Source: Thamnaconus septentrionalis (taxonomy: Eukaryota; Chordata; Actinopteri; Tetraodontiformes; Monacanthidae). Taken from it: DNA of 64,000 nt. Shown one piece after another: positions 35,901 to 51,200 of the stretch. Location: assembly GCA_009823395.1 (NCBI GenBank), contig CM020510.1, positions 10,350,773 to 10,414,772 on the forward strand. The letters are read 5' to 3'. Made by a program: the position numbers and the translations under genes. Each line of letters opens with the position of its first letter. Position 1 is the stretch's first letter. The notes below the pieces were generated by a model. It saw only the letters and a list, made by a program, of their open reading frames with translations. It did not search any database and had not been told where the DNA came from.

Positions 35901-37093
35901 GGGCCATGATGGTCCTGAGCCCTCTCAGCTTGCTGGCTGCTCTTGACACTGGCGGCGCTCTGCTCCTGAAGCAGTTTTGAATGGGCCTCCACAACGCAGA
36001 GCGCTTGGTGAGGAAGTTTCAGAGAAGAAGTGCCAATTCTTTCAAAGGGAAAAGTGAATAAAATCCGTAATTTGTAAAGAGAAAAGATCGAGGAAAGTTT
36101 CACCATGAAAATACTGTCAACAAAAGAGAAGTGTAGCAAAGTAGTAAAGAGAATAATAATAATAATAATAATAATAAATACTATGAGTGTTTTTCAGGGA
36201 CTTTCACCTGCTGTTGTTGGAGAAACATCTGGCTTGGATTTGACTGAGTGCCTCCTCCATGGTGGGGACATTATTTCTAAAAGCTGCAGCACAAAGAAAA
36301 AGAGTCCATTAGAAAGAATGAGAAGCTGACAAGTGTTGAGACTGTTGTGCAAGGGCAAGGCATGAGATGCATCACTGACATTGTCGCTGTCTCTGGGAGG
36401 AAGGCAGGTGGCCCCTCTGGAAGCGCTCGGTGGCATCTTGCACTCGATGTCTGCGCTGCTGCAGAATGTTCTGCCGCTGCAGCTGCTCCTGCTCCTCCCA
36501 CTGCTTCTGCTTTTCCTCCAGAGCCCTGATGGCAGCAGAGCATTTTACACTGATTAAAAGTAGGCGGGCCTTGTTTTTTTTTTTGAGCGTTTTTCTTAGA
36601 TAGAGAAACCTGAGTCCGTTACTCAAGATATGCGGTCAACATAGCCATAAATAAATTAAAACTACCACTGCCTGCTGGGTTCACAGAGGTACAGCCATCA
36701 CAGCAGCAGGGTCAGTCAAGTTCAGACTGCTGTTTTGAATGGGAGGCGTAAAGATATCCAAAAGGTGTTCTTTTAAAATATATATTATATGAACATATCA
36801 TTGTAAATGTGTCCTTTACCAGATGCATGCAACTTTTTACAAGGAGATTCTAAAATGCACAACCTCTTTACACACATTGTATACAACCAACTAAACATAG
36901 AGCATTCTGTCAGTAACGGGACTGTGAGGGATCCCGTGCATTCAGGTAAAGTGAAAATAACATTAGGACTAACTTCCTGCGTCGATTGGTTTCCAGGGAA
37001 AACTTGCGAGCTCGAGCTCTGCAGAGCTTCTGACTGTCCTCCAGAAGGTTCCTTTCATTTTCAAGTCCCAGTTTAGCTCCCAGCCTCCAATTT
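30398..37093 (-). CDS. cep126: CEP126, centrosomal protein (N-terminal exon unresolved)
   Basis: CEP126 (KIAA1377) is a centrosome and basal-body protein needed for spindle organisation and ciliogenesis. Exons found on the minus strand: 36974-37093, 36380-36525, 36208-36283, 35897-36038, 32999-34292, 32029-32150, 31594-31651, 30676-30894, 30514-30572 and tentatively 30398-30412. All junctions agree in phase. Identification rests on the N-terminal motif KLCRARARKFSLETNRRRK, the helical Glu/Gln segment starting ALEEKQKQWEEQE, the basic segment KFLKGILKKPSKFMSED, the C-terminal PTDEEISQLWHGVRSAL and SQEEQKILLSLDRLNQRL, and position between YAP1 and TRPC6. Exon 1 should lie at 37500-37950 but no start codon with a fitting donor was found. 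Two polyglutamine runs occur (Q6 and Q10). Confidence 0.85.
30514..30572 (-). CDS. cep126: CEP126 penultimate exon (tentative C-terminus)
   Basis: Encodes CVDLGRDGGPRGPSFTDRRS in phase with the exon before it; donor GTAAGT. If joined to 30398-30412 (acceptor TTTTTAG), the protein ends SKWK and stop. The last short exon rests on phase and a polypyrimidine acceptor only. A minus-strand AATAAA at 30160-30165 fits this end. Confidence 0.55.
30676..30894 (-). CDS. cep126: CEP126 exon with 10-glutamine run
   Basis: Encodes GPSVTRCLLAQTHTEDLL, then VGQR followed by 10 Gln, then RGGVSQEEQKILLSLDRLNQ. The QEEQKILLSLDRLNQRL segment is the conserved C-terminal helix of the family. Acceptor TTTCAG, donor T|GTAAGC. 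Confidence 0.88.
31027..31175. repeat. Dispersed teleost repeat (CATCCATC... type)
   Basis: Begins with CATCCATCCATC and contains phrases such as CCCAACTGTCATAGAG, ACACCCTGGACAAGTC and CAGTTCATCACGGGGCCACA that recur across fish genomes. It sits in CEP126 intron DNA. The repeat class was not assigned. Confidence 0.6.
31594..31651 (-). CDS. cep126: CEP126 small exon (58 nt)
   Basis: Encodes TTEPCRRPPSTYTAIYSAE plus the first base of Gly. Acceptor GTGTAG, donor G|GTACTG. A competing AG seven bases further in would break phase with the next exon, which argues for this border. Confidence 0.7.
32029..32150 (-). CDS. cep126: CEP126 exon, Ser/Pro/Arg-rich
   Basis: Encodes EKSKPRRQSVENGPVSRK and ASVEPSRRPPPDSGSSRF to PQPSQ. 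Acceptor CTTTCAG, donor CAG|GTACGT. It enters in phase 1, exactly as the previous exon leaves. Confidence 0.83.
32743..32816. repeat. 36-bp near-perfect palindrome
   Basis: Left arm 32743-32778, spacer GT, right arm 32781-32816. The arms differ at a single base. Arm core ATCCGAAAGGCTTCTTCA. It lies in the CEP126 intron between 32150 and 32999. From memory a similar motif is frequent in fish repeats, so it is likely a fragment of a mobile element. Confidence 0.9.
32929..32990. repeat. (TG)n(CG)n tract beside a CEP126 splice donor
   Basis: TG units pass into CG units and back to TG, giving 62 bp of alternating purine-pyrimidine sequence that ends 7 bases from the donor at 32998. Such tracts can form Z-DNA. 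Confidence 0.92.
32999..34292 (-). CDS. cep126: CEP126 large central exon (431 codons)
   Basis: A 1294 nt exon from AIRLSNVCDSESLSS to RSALSSTDG. It has an acidic run (EEDEEEAEEE), the basic KFLKGILKKPSKF segment, a glycine run, QQEQQQQQQR, proline-rich stretches, and PTDEEISQLWHGVRSAL near its end. Acceptor TGTCAG, donor G|GTAATG. A TG/CG microsatellite begins 7 nt into the following intron. The long plus-strand frame over this exon is antisense noise. Confidence 0.92.
35037..35440. repeat. Two head-to-tail copies of a dispersed repeat
   Basis: Each copy contains GCAAGTCTATGGGGTCAAAA, TTTGTCCTAGAGACATGG and CTTCCTCCAAGGTGGGGC followed by GAAAGTTTGAGAACCACTG. A third copy lies at 61133-61360 in ARHGAP42. 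Between the two copies are telomere-like CCCTAA units (35215-35255). No coding frame is seen. This is in a CEP126 intron. Confidence 0.85.
35897..36038 (-). CDS. cep126: CEP126 exon (142 nt)
   Basis: Reads RIGTSSLKLPHQALCVVEAH through HSKLLQEQSAASVKSSQQ to HHGPQ. The acceptor is a weak AAAG and the donor CAG|GTGCGT. Phases match both neighbours. Confidence 0.8.
36208..36283 (-). CDS. cep126: CEP126 exon with MEEALSQIQ motif
   Basis: Encodes SFRNNVPTMEEALSQIQA and then RCFSNNS. Acceptor GCTGCAG, donor AG|GTGAAA. MEEALSQIQ aligns with the conserved LEEALKQIQ of vertebrate CEP126. Confidence 0.87.
36380..36525 (-). CDS. cep126: CEP126 exon, charged helix
   Basis: Encodes the Glu/Gln-rich helix beginning ALEEKQKQWEEQEQLQRQ and then RHRVQDATERFQRGHLP. 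Acceptor CATCAG, donor T|GTCAGT. Likely coiled coil. Confidence 0.88.
36974..37093 (-). CDS. cep126: CEP126 exon (family N-terminal motif)
   Basis: Encodes NWRLGAKLGLENERNLLED and then SQKLCRARARKFSLETNRRR, which is the conserved CEP126 N-terminal motif. Acceptor TGACAG, donor AA|GTTAGT; 120 nt, entering in phase 2. Confidence 0.85.
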
Positions 37094-37099
37094 CTGTCA

Positions 37100-40000
37100 G
37101 CCAGCAATTAAGGAGAAAGAAAAAAAAGAAAACGAACCAAAAACGAAGTATAGATTCTGCTGCTGTGCTAGTTAGCTCATTGGAAAAGCTTAGTCATACC
37201 AATTGGAACTTAACATTTTGAAGCATTTTATTGTTTTTATCCGAAATGCCGGGATAACAGCATCACCCTTTTAATTATCCAATTCAATTCAATTAGTATT
37301 TAGCCCCCTGTTTACCACCTCCTCCAACTTTGCATGTGTTTGAGGAGGGAACAAAAACACCAGCAGTCAAAGAGTAGAACAAACACTGTGGCCAGGGGTG
37401 TGGAGCGGGAGTCTGACAGGTGATGTCCAAAAGGGATAAGTCAGCTGAATCGCACTCTCTCTCGAAGGTGGAACAAGCAAAAATAAGTACATGGTGGACT
37501 TTTCACAACATGAGGCCTTTAACCCCGATACACTTTTCTCATAGCTATTCCATCTAACATGGCAGAGAAGCTAAATTGGCGATTAAATAGCTCTACGTCG
37601 ACACCCTTAACGTCACCACACGGCAGAAGCTCGGAGGATACAAGTTGTAGAAGTTTTCCTGAAGAACCAGCATCCTCCGAGGCTGCTTTCCCTCGGTGAC
37701 ACGGCGGAGACATGCAGGTTCTTCCGTGGCTCGTCCGCACCCCAGCTAACGTCAGACGCCAAGTCATCCAAAAAGCTTCCCGAGGCGAGCACGAACCTGG
37801 ACGGGACGGACGGGACACCGGCGGATGGACGTCAGGCTGGAGGTTCAAAGGCGGCCGGCACGCTGTTTATTCATCTAAAAACACACATACAAACCCAGCA
37901 GGCTGTCACTGCTCCAACGGTTTCACCTGAGGCTGTGCGGTGACAGGTGCTATGAGAACTTCTGCATACCCGCAGGCAGAGGCGCGCGCACCTCGCACGA
38001 CCGCGCAAAAGCGGAAACTGCAGTGGCGAGCATCTCGTCTAAAAACTGTGCGACAGGAGAAATGAGTCGAGAATTTTTGTGTTCTGTTTTGTGGTCCCTG
38101 TTAACGAGACAGTCTACTTGTTCCTTTCCGCTTCGCAACGGTTTGTAAGTATAACCCTCAACGTTGCCATGGGGAACCCGGAAGTGTCTTCGTAGCAATG
38201 GCAAACGATCCGTGGTTAAACATTAATAGTATCTTCCACCTTTTACGTTAATATTATGGCAAATGCGTCTTCGAGGACTCGCCAAGAAAACACAAAGCAA
38301 CACAAAGTCGCTTGAAAATTCCGAATTCCGATGTAAAAGAACAAGCACACAAACACTGCTCACAGTGTTGGCAGTGCACTGTCTCGCTGGAAACGGCTCG
38401 AGGTTCCGAGGATGATTACTTTAATCTCAGAATTATGAGGCGATAGACTTTAATCATTAGCCCGTATCATTTACCACATGTCTTTCGTTGCAAGGTGTTG
38501 TTTTTGAAGCTAAATTTTGATTGAACTTTTTTTTTTTTTTTTTTTTTTAATTTTTAATTTTATTTTACTTCACCCCATTCAATCATTCGTTTTGTGGCGT
38601 CTCGGGGAAAACGATAAAGATCTACAGTTATGAAACAAAACGACACAGAACAAAGAGAGATACAACGCCACTAGTTTGGTATTTTCCACCTTGGCTGCGC
38701 GCGCTTTCACGACCTTTGAGCATCACAACAGCAGGCACACAACTCAGCATAACATCAGTTTGTATCGCACAGCAACCGAGGACGCAGTTCCATGACAACT
38801 GAAACCGTGGTAGTACCTGCTCTGACAATTAGGGGGCCTGGGGTTCAACAAGCGAGTGCAGCCTTTTGGGAGAGCGAGAGCAACTATGAACAATAAACAA
38901 GTAAACAAGCAAACAAACAAATAATATGAGTAAATAAAGTATAATGTGGAAAAACAAGACCAACACATTTGAGGGACAACAATAAAATGTGATGGCTAAA
39001 GCTTTTCTGCACGGGGTTTGGTTATCGGTTTGTTGGACAGATTAATCACGCAGGACAGCACATCAATTATGTACAGATGAGAGCCAGGAGTGCTATAAAA
39101 ACATGTCTTCTGAGCCAGAGCACCATCGGTCACCACAGAGTTAACTCAACAATGTACTACAGACTAGTTCTTGGTGTTTAAATGGACACTGAGACATACA
39201 ATTGTTTTTAGGTGAAAGTAAAGGAAACTGTATAAAATTGTTTTAAATCTTAATAAACTCTGATGGTATGGCCAGCCATGCACGTTATTATAAGCAACAA
39301 TACATGTTTGAATATTGCAACCATGTATTGTTGCTTCACATAACATTTGTCTCTATTTTAAGCACTCACTTGAGCTCGCACTGCTTTTATTATGTCTCTC
39401 ATTTGATGGCCCTGTTAAGAGGATTTTGGCAAAGCTGCTTTTTACAAATTGTTTAGGGTTTCATCTGATCTCTGGTCAGTGCATCACATCTATTTTTGGA
39501 TACATATAGCAATGTGGCCTCTTGTGGGCACAATTTATGATTGCTAGCCGTTTTATGGAAAATAGGTCCAGCTAATGCCCTACGTCACTTAGGTCTAGGA
39601 TGACAGCGTTTTCTCGTAAAACCTAAACATTTAGTTTTTGTGAGAAATCAGATCAACTGAACTATAGGCCTAGAATTAAATGTTTCATGGCACCCCAAAA
39701 CAGGAAAGAGGCAAAAAAAATAAAAAAATAAAAATGCTGCTTCATCTGTGACCACACCTTTAAAGCAGCAGAGCACCACCCAGGAGGCGTGGTCAGACAC
39801 TGTGTTATCGTCCTGGTAGGGGAGTCATCCAGATCCAGACAGGTGCTCGGCAAGGACGGCGCACTTCTGCGATAAAGTGAATGGTATGTAACGTCTTCAT
39901 TTAATCTTAAAGTTAGGCCAGAGAAAGGCTGAACATTTGTAACTGAGGTTTTCATGTGCAGACAAGGACAGAGATCCATCACTGAATGACATCACAGTGG

Positions 40001-41280
40001 AAGAATAGTAATGTCATTGTGTGAGAGAGTGCCATTGCCATACCAGTTCTTCTTCTGCCACTTAAGTATATAAATAGATAGATCAATAAATAATAGATAC
40101 ATTAATCCTATTTAAATAAAGCAAGAATAATATACAAAAACATGAACTTTGCTTGCAGTGACTATTGCTTTAATGTTTTGTTCATTTTGTCTTAACATGG
40201 CAGTCTGACTGTGTTTCCTTGATTTTGAGTAAATGAGCAGTTTGAAGAGATTTTTGAAGAGTTAGGCTAGTGTCGGAACAAATTGTGTGTGTGTTCATCA
40301 GGTTGTTCACTTATGTAAAATCTCATTAACCCTAATTATGATCGAATGACTTCGCCTTGTCATCCATCATCATCTGTGCCAGAGCAATTAGTTCCTGAGT
40401 TAACCACATCACTCTAATGTAATTACTGCACAGGATGTAGAGTTGTTCATCTAGCGAGTGCACTTAAGGTGATTTGTGTTTAAAAAAAAAAAAAGGGGGG
40501 GGTTAAACATAGATGACATATCAAATATAGGTTAACCAGCGGACAGACTGATAATCTTCCCACTGTGCGGAAGAAGTTGAGTGTGGTGCCAGATCCGTGA
40601 GATGAAGGAGAGCAGGTGACGAGTCTGAGGGTGGTGTCGCTGGCAGGCAGAGTAATTGTTCAGCTGAGACCAGCTGTCCACCGGGCCCTGTTGCCACCAA
40701 ACATTTCAGGGCAGAGATTCACTCCCTGACTTGTACAGGTTGTAACCTCGCCTTATACAGTAACCTTTATTTTACCTGAATAAAAAAACAACAACTGAGA
40801 TCAAGATCTCTTTACAGGGATGATGTGGCCAAGCCAGCAGCAGCACACGACATTTTAGCTCACACTGGAGTGTGTTGTTGGGCAGGAAAACTGAAGGCTT
40901 TTTATTTATTTTTTTCTCATTTTGGTCCAAACCAGGGGGGCCTACAGGCACAAAATGTCAATGACAATAAAGCACAATGGCTTTCAGTTCTCTGAAGAAG
41001 AGTGCATAAATAGAATCAAGCTAAGCATTGATGGAAAATGGATGAATGACAGCGTTAAAGTTGTTTGCTAATGGGAAATATTATACAAAAAAAACATGAC
41101 ATGACATGATCATCCATAATGTTATTTTTTTGGGGTGCACTTAATTTTCTGATGTTATTGGTGTACCTTTGGTCTGTTAAAGTGATAGTATCTGCTCATA
41201 TATCTTTTCCATTTTACCTGTCACTTACTGTTGACTATTCATCTATTGTGTCATGATTGTAATCCTGTCTGTTTGTTTAG
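37100..41280. other. CEP126 5' end / TRPC6 5' flank, exons unresolved
   Basis: Divergent upstream regions of two genes. CpG-containing DNA at 37560-38170 probably holds the CEP126 promoter and exon 1. For TRPC6 a very short exon at 40602-40615 (ATG then AG|GTGACG) would splice in phase to 41281, but support is weak. A 15-bp stem-loop sits at 39292-39336. No other gene was recognised. Confidence 0.5.
39292..39336. repeat. Perfect 15-bp inverted repeat (stem-loop)
   Basis: AAGCAACAATACATG at 39292-39306 is the exact complement of CATGTATTGTTGCTT at 39322-39336, with a 15-base loop. Nothing around it identifies its origin. Confidence 0.85.
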
Positions 41281-46003
<4,723 letters not shown>

Positions 46004-46228
46004 ATGAAGCAACCTGCTCGTTACGCAAGGAGAATGATTGATATATAAAAGGTCCTTTATTACGCCCATTTTTTCAGTGGGACTGATTGTATTAAACACT
46101 GCAGTTCTCCGGGAAACATCATATATCATGTTAGCCCGCTGTTTAGAGCCTCAAGCAAAATTGCTGTGTTCTGGGGACACATTTCATCAAAATCAAGCTA
46201 ACTGGTACTTCTATGCACAACAATGACA

Positions 46229-46355
46229 GAAGGCTGGAGTCTTTTGGGGCCTTGAGAGCTTTGGGTATGAGCCCATCCATGACGTTCCAGTCCCACCTGG
46301 CCATGACAGTCAAGCCTTCACCCCCCTTGAAGTGAATAGTGCATTTAGGAGGTGA
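46229..46355 (+). pseudogene. Decayed copy of part of PGR exon 4
   Basis: 46242-46305 matches PGR exon 4 (49887-49950) at 56 of 64 bases without gaps. Of the eight differences, five are silent in the PGR frame and two of the other three are conservative (Lys/Arg, Thr/Ser). Similarity continues after a 7-base deletion (from 46306) into ACAGTCAAGCC, then fades near AGGAGGTG. The deletion shifts the frame and a TGA follows. An AG just before the block (TGACAG) corresponds to the exon 4 acceptor. It lies 1.1 kb upstream of the PGR start, probably inside the TRPC6 3' UTR. No matching copies of other PGR exons were noticed nearby. Confidence 0.85.
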
Positions 46356-46554
46356 GAAGTTGGCTCTGCCATGTCCCAGGCTGCAAAATGTGTTGCATCT
46401 TGTTCTCATCCTTCCGGAAACTGACAGGGAGATAGATAGTCCTGAATTGCTATTTCTTCTTTTTCTCTAAATATGTGTGTGTGTGTGTGTGTGTGGGGGG
46501 GGGTATAGTTATATGTGTGTGTTTGTGTGTGTCTGTGTGGATATACATAAATGT

Positions 46555-46560
46555 AATAAA
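46555..46560 (+). promoter_or_regulatory. Candidate TRPC6 polyadenylation signal
   Basis: AATAAA about 550 bp after the TRPC6 stop, behind a TG microsatellite (46473-46496). If used, the PGR exon-4 relic is transcribed within the TRPC6 3' UTR. Confidence 0.4.
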
Positions 46561-47072
46561 TGAACCAATTTTTATTTAAATAGTGCTTTCTTGAATATTA
46601 ATTTGATGTTCGATGTTTATCGGCAGAAATGTTAAATTCCATTAAACTTGCTCACCTGATGGACGTCCATCTGAGAATTTGAGCCTCCATATGGCTGCTC
46701 TCTCTGCGCCCTCACATCCAGTGAGAGATGACTAACGTGTGAGAGTAGAGTGACCGGTCACAGGCTCGGTTACCTCGCGTGACGTGTACGAGAGTGACGT
46801 CACAGAGTTGCGCAGTACCTGCCGAACCAGAGGTAAAACGATGAAAACAGAGTAATGTGCGCCAAAAACAGGGAAAACGTAGAGAGGGACGCGCCACTTA
46901 ACGCGAGAGGCGCCAACCGGAGAATTATGTAGGTCACATGACGAAAACTCAGCGCGGTATCTCGCGCGTGACGCAGGGTAAAGAGTGTCAAGGACCGGCG
47001 TGTGCCTCGTGCATCAGCGACGACAAATCCGAATAGTAAACCATCTCGCGGCGATAACGACGCTCTGCCGTG

Positions 47073-47077
47073 GCGCG

Positions 47078-47138
<61 letters not shown>
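47073..47138. repeat. (GC)n(AC)n tract in the PGR upstream region
   Basis: About 10 bp of GC alternation runs into about 54 bp of AC, ending some 280 bp before the PGR start codon. It is alternating purine-pyrimidine throughout. Confidence 0.93.
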
Positions 47139-47140
<2 letters not shown>

Positions 47141-47340
47141 ACGAATCAAAGTTTTTAAAGTCAATAGTCGAAGAACACAGCTGGGCTTCAAATGTTCAGC
47201 CATATTCTCTCATACGTGTTTAACCCGGAACGCTCGGTTACACTTGGAATATAGAAATGTGGAATCTTTCCTGCTTATGTCACAGCCACTGAGATGAGGC
47301 TGCAACCTGCCTCCTCGTCAAGGAGGAGGGAAGCCCCGGC

Positions 47341-47348
47341 ATATAAGG
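47341..47348 (+). promoter_or_regulatory. Candidate PGR TATA box
   Basis: ATATAAGG, 75 bp before the PGR ATG at 47416. With normal spacing, transcription would start near 47370, leaving a 5' UTR of roughly 45 nt. Inferred from position and motif only. Confidence 0.5.
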
Positions 47349-47415
47349 AAGCCTCCGAGCCGCCGACTGCCACTCGGCGTCCAGGGCTCCATGACGCACG
47401 TCGCGCCTTCACAAC

Positions 47416-48206
47416 ATGGAGAGTCTTAAAAAACACGACAGGATGGGCGGCGACGTCAACACGCCGGTCCCGGAGCTCGCCGAGCTCACCAGGGCAGCTA
47501 ACGTCACCGAGGCGGTGTTCGGCAGCAACATGTTGCCGGACGAGCCGCAGTCACTCACCCGCATGTCCGCCGTGCGTCATTTCGGAGCGGCGATCCACGG
47601 GCTGACTCCAGGCGCCATCCTCGCAGATCCGCTCGTCACAAAACACTTCTACGAGCGCGGCGGCGGGGAGTTCGGAAAGTGTGACGGCGCGGCGTGGGAG
47701 GACTTCGCCTCGGCCGAGAGTTTGCCCGGCGGAACTCTGAGCATGTCGACGCCCGGAGCCTGCAAGTTCATCAAAGACGAGAAGAAGCCCGCCACCAACT
47801 TTGACCCGCCGCCGGATGTATCCGCTCTGGACGGCGACAGGAAGCAGCAGCAGCAGCCTCAGACTGGAGGACCTGGGGACGGGGAGCCCGCAGTCAGCTT
47901 CACGCCTCGACCGGCGGGGCTGGGCGCATCCCCGAACTTTGTCATGGAGCTGGACCAGCCGGACTCCAGGTGCGGTTTTAGCGGGAGGTCCGCCGCCAAC
48001 TTTGACACCGGCCGGAATCCTTCTCAGCAGCTGGCCGTGTTCAAGAACGAGGCCCCCCGCTGGCAGACGCCGCCGGCGGACTCCCAGTTCTGGTGTCAGG
48101 TGCCCGCAGCGATGACCGAGGACCCGTTCATCCAGAGCGGCTACGAAGGCGGCCAGGGCCAGCCGATGGCCCAGAGGAACCTGACCACGTCCTTCACATT
48201 CCCGGG
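47416..48206 (+). CDS. pgr: PGR exon 1: N-terminal transactivation domain
   Basis: [20 protein letters not shown] onward, 263 codons, acidic and Gly/Pro-rich, with a short KQQQQPQ run and ending [10 protein letters not shown]. Donor GG|GTAATC; reading past it gives an immediate TAA. A second in-frame ATG is at codon 10. Confidence 0.94.
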
Positions 48207-51200
48207 GTAATCAGCCTTCACGCCACAGTCGGCATTGACTAGAACGTTAAGAGTTCTGCTGTTATAAAAGACAAAAAGTTTTACGTAAGAAAGTGAACTA
48301 TTAGTGAGTTATTTGCCAGTGAGAGGCCTCTGAATTAAGTCTGAACAAGTAAAACAGACAAAATGTATATATTACCATAAATTAAAATACATAACAGAAT
48401 CAGAAATACTTTATTAATCCCAAAGGAAATTCTGTTCATAACAGTGCTCCATTCAACCATGATAATAATACTATTTAGTAAGTATAGTAATAATATTACT
48501 ACATAGGATCAAGGTTCCCTCCTGATACTTTAACTGGCTTGACTTGTGCTCACTTTGCAGAAATGTAAAATGTCATAAAGCACCTGGGAAGCATAATAAT
48601 AATAATACTAGTTGTAACACAATATATGCTATACACTATTCAAAAACCATAGTCAGCTTCTCATAGGACAAGAGTTTATCACTTGTTTAGCTGATGTTTT
48701 TCTGTCTTTCTCAGCATGGCACCACAGAGAACGTGTGTGATCTGTGGCGATGAGGCGTCTGGTTGCCACTATGGAGTCTTAACTTGCGGCAGCTGTAAAG
48801 TCTTTTTTAAAAGAGCCGTAGAGGGTAAGTTCAATCCAGTTTTTTTTTCTTTCTTTAAATCACTTAAAAAAGAAAGCGCTGGCTTTGTTTGTTTGTTTTT
48901 AATTGGGTTCAGTCACGCTGCTAAAATACTGATCCTGTTCTAAAAGGCAAAAGCTGAGCCTTCTAGTTCTAATTCTTTATCTGTTCTGGTAAAAATGAGT
49001 CCCAAGAATTAAGCTCCACAACGTCACCATGCAGCAGGGCACGCGTGACAAACCATACAAGACTAAAAACATTGCAAGGCCTCATTGCAAAACTCGTGTC
49101 CAGTTGCAGCAGCGCCACTGAGGGGGAGTTGCCGTGTAAAATCTGACTAACCTTCTTTGGCAGTCGTTAGAGGTCATTAGCAACAGTATCACATTGACCA
49201 GCGTGCAGGCTGTTCTTCATCTCGAACTTTTCTTCCCCCCCACCCCTCGTTATCTTGTAATGAGAGATATGTAAGAGCCACTGTGTCTTGCCACGGCTGT
49301 GTCACTCTGTCCTCACAGCCTTGCCTCTATCTAATTTTCCCCGGCGCGCTGTCTTGGTGCGCTCCTGAGTAGCAGCGTTGGTGCTGGAGGGCCCTACTAC
49401 GCCTTTTCCCGCCCCATTACGTGCCTATCCTCCTCCTCCTCCCTCATCTGCTCCTCCTCCATCTCCTGCTCCTGTGTTTGAAAATCCAACTCAGCTAAAA
49501 AGATTTTTTTCTGTGCTCGTTTGTTTTTTTTTTTTTTTTTTTTAACCCAACAGGCCACCACAGCTACTTGTGCGCCGGGCGAAATGACTGCATTGTGGAC
49601 AAGATCCGGAGGAAAAACTGCCCGGCGTGTCGCCTCCGAAAGTGCTACCAAGCAGGGATGATGCTCGGAGGTGCAGTCTGCTTCCATGTTTTTTTTTTTT
49701 TTGCCAAAGGCTGAAACAGAAAGGGCATACACAGATTAAATGAAAATTCTATTTCACCAGCCTGTCAGTGAATGCACCAGACATAAGTTAAATTTATTCA
49801 TATATTCATATGAAGCAAAACAAAGTGCCTGTGGTGTGTGATGCCAGGTGTGTTTATGTCCACATAACAGGCCGGAAGCTGAAGCGTTTCGGGGCCTTGA
49901 AAGCTCTGGGCATGACCCCGTCCATGATGTTCCAGTCCCACTTGGCCATGTCCGGCAACAGTCAGGCTCTGACCTCCATGTCTTGCATACCGGGCATCCG
50001 CGAGGTGCAGTTCTCCCACCCGATTTCCGGCATCCTGGAGAATATCGAGCCGGAGACGGTGTACGCCGAGTACGACTCCAGCCACTCCATGGTCCCCCAC
50101 ATGCTGCTCAGCAGCCTCAACAGGCTGTGCGAGAAGCAGCTGCTGTGGATCGTCAGGTGGTCCAAATCTCTGCCAGGTAACGCAGCCCTGCAGCTCGGGG
50201 GCGCCATCAGTTGGCAGGCCTTGGGGGAAGATCTAGACGGCTGTATGATGATACGAAAAATCGATTGAAGACAAGTTCCTCTAACAAGTGTTTGGGGTCA
50301 TTCTTTAATTAAGAGGGAATAATAGTAATATTTAAAAAAATGACCTCGTCTTCAGCCAAACATGCGGTTGTGAATGAGTGACTGATTACACTCCTCTCCT
50401 TCCAAGGGTTCCGCAACCTTCACATCGACGACCAGATGACCCTGATCCAGTACTCGTGGATGAACCTGATGATCTTCTCCCTCGGGTGGCGCTCTTTTCA
50501 GAATGTCACCAGCGAATATTTGTACTTTGCACCCGATCTGATTCTCAGTCAGTAAGTGGAATCACATCAACAATCTGAGTCAGATTTTGGTGGAAAGCAT
50601 CGGGTGTACAATACCGCTACCAATTGTGAGTTTATATAAATTAAATGTATATTTTTCACCAGGGAGCAAATAAGAACATCCCCAATTGATGATCTGAGCC
50701 TTGGACTGCAGTTCATCCCTCAGGAGTTTGCAAATCTTCAAGTAACGCGCGATGAGTTTCTCTGCATGAAAGCCTTAATACTACTTAACACAGGTAAACA
50801 ACATTTAAACATCTTCTTAAAAAAAATTATCTAATCTACGGAAGAGGATTAGATGATGAGAATTGTTTCCAATTCCAGAATAAAGTTGAAATTTTTAAAT
50901 TAAAGTCGGAATTTCTTGAATAAAGTCAACGTAAAAAAGGTGAAATTTCTTGAATAAGATCAAAATTTTGGAATTAATGTGCAGTAAGTCAAAATGTTGA
51001 GAATAAAGTCGAAAGGCTCTGCACGCACGTCTAGTGGATTACTTCTGTTTTTGCCAGTTTACTGATTACTGTGGGTGAACCTTGTTGGATGCACCTGTTT
51101 TCAGCAGTTTACTTTTAACTGTGAGTAACAGGGTTAATCCACTTTATTCACAAAATTTCCACTTTATTTGCATGGACTTTATTCATGAAATTTTCGTTTT

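Noticed and set aside
37519..37848. 109-residue minus-strand frame as CEP126 exon 1
   Set aside because: Begins at a TTG, not an ATG, and no donor leaves it in the phase needed by 37093; left unresolved.
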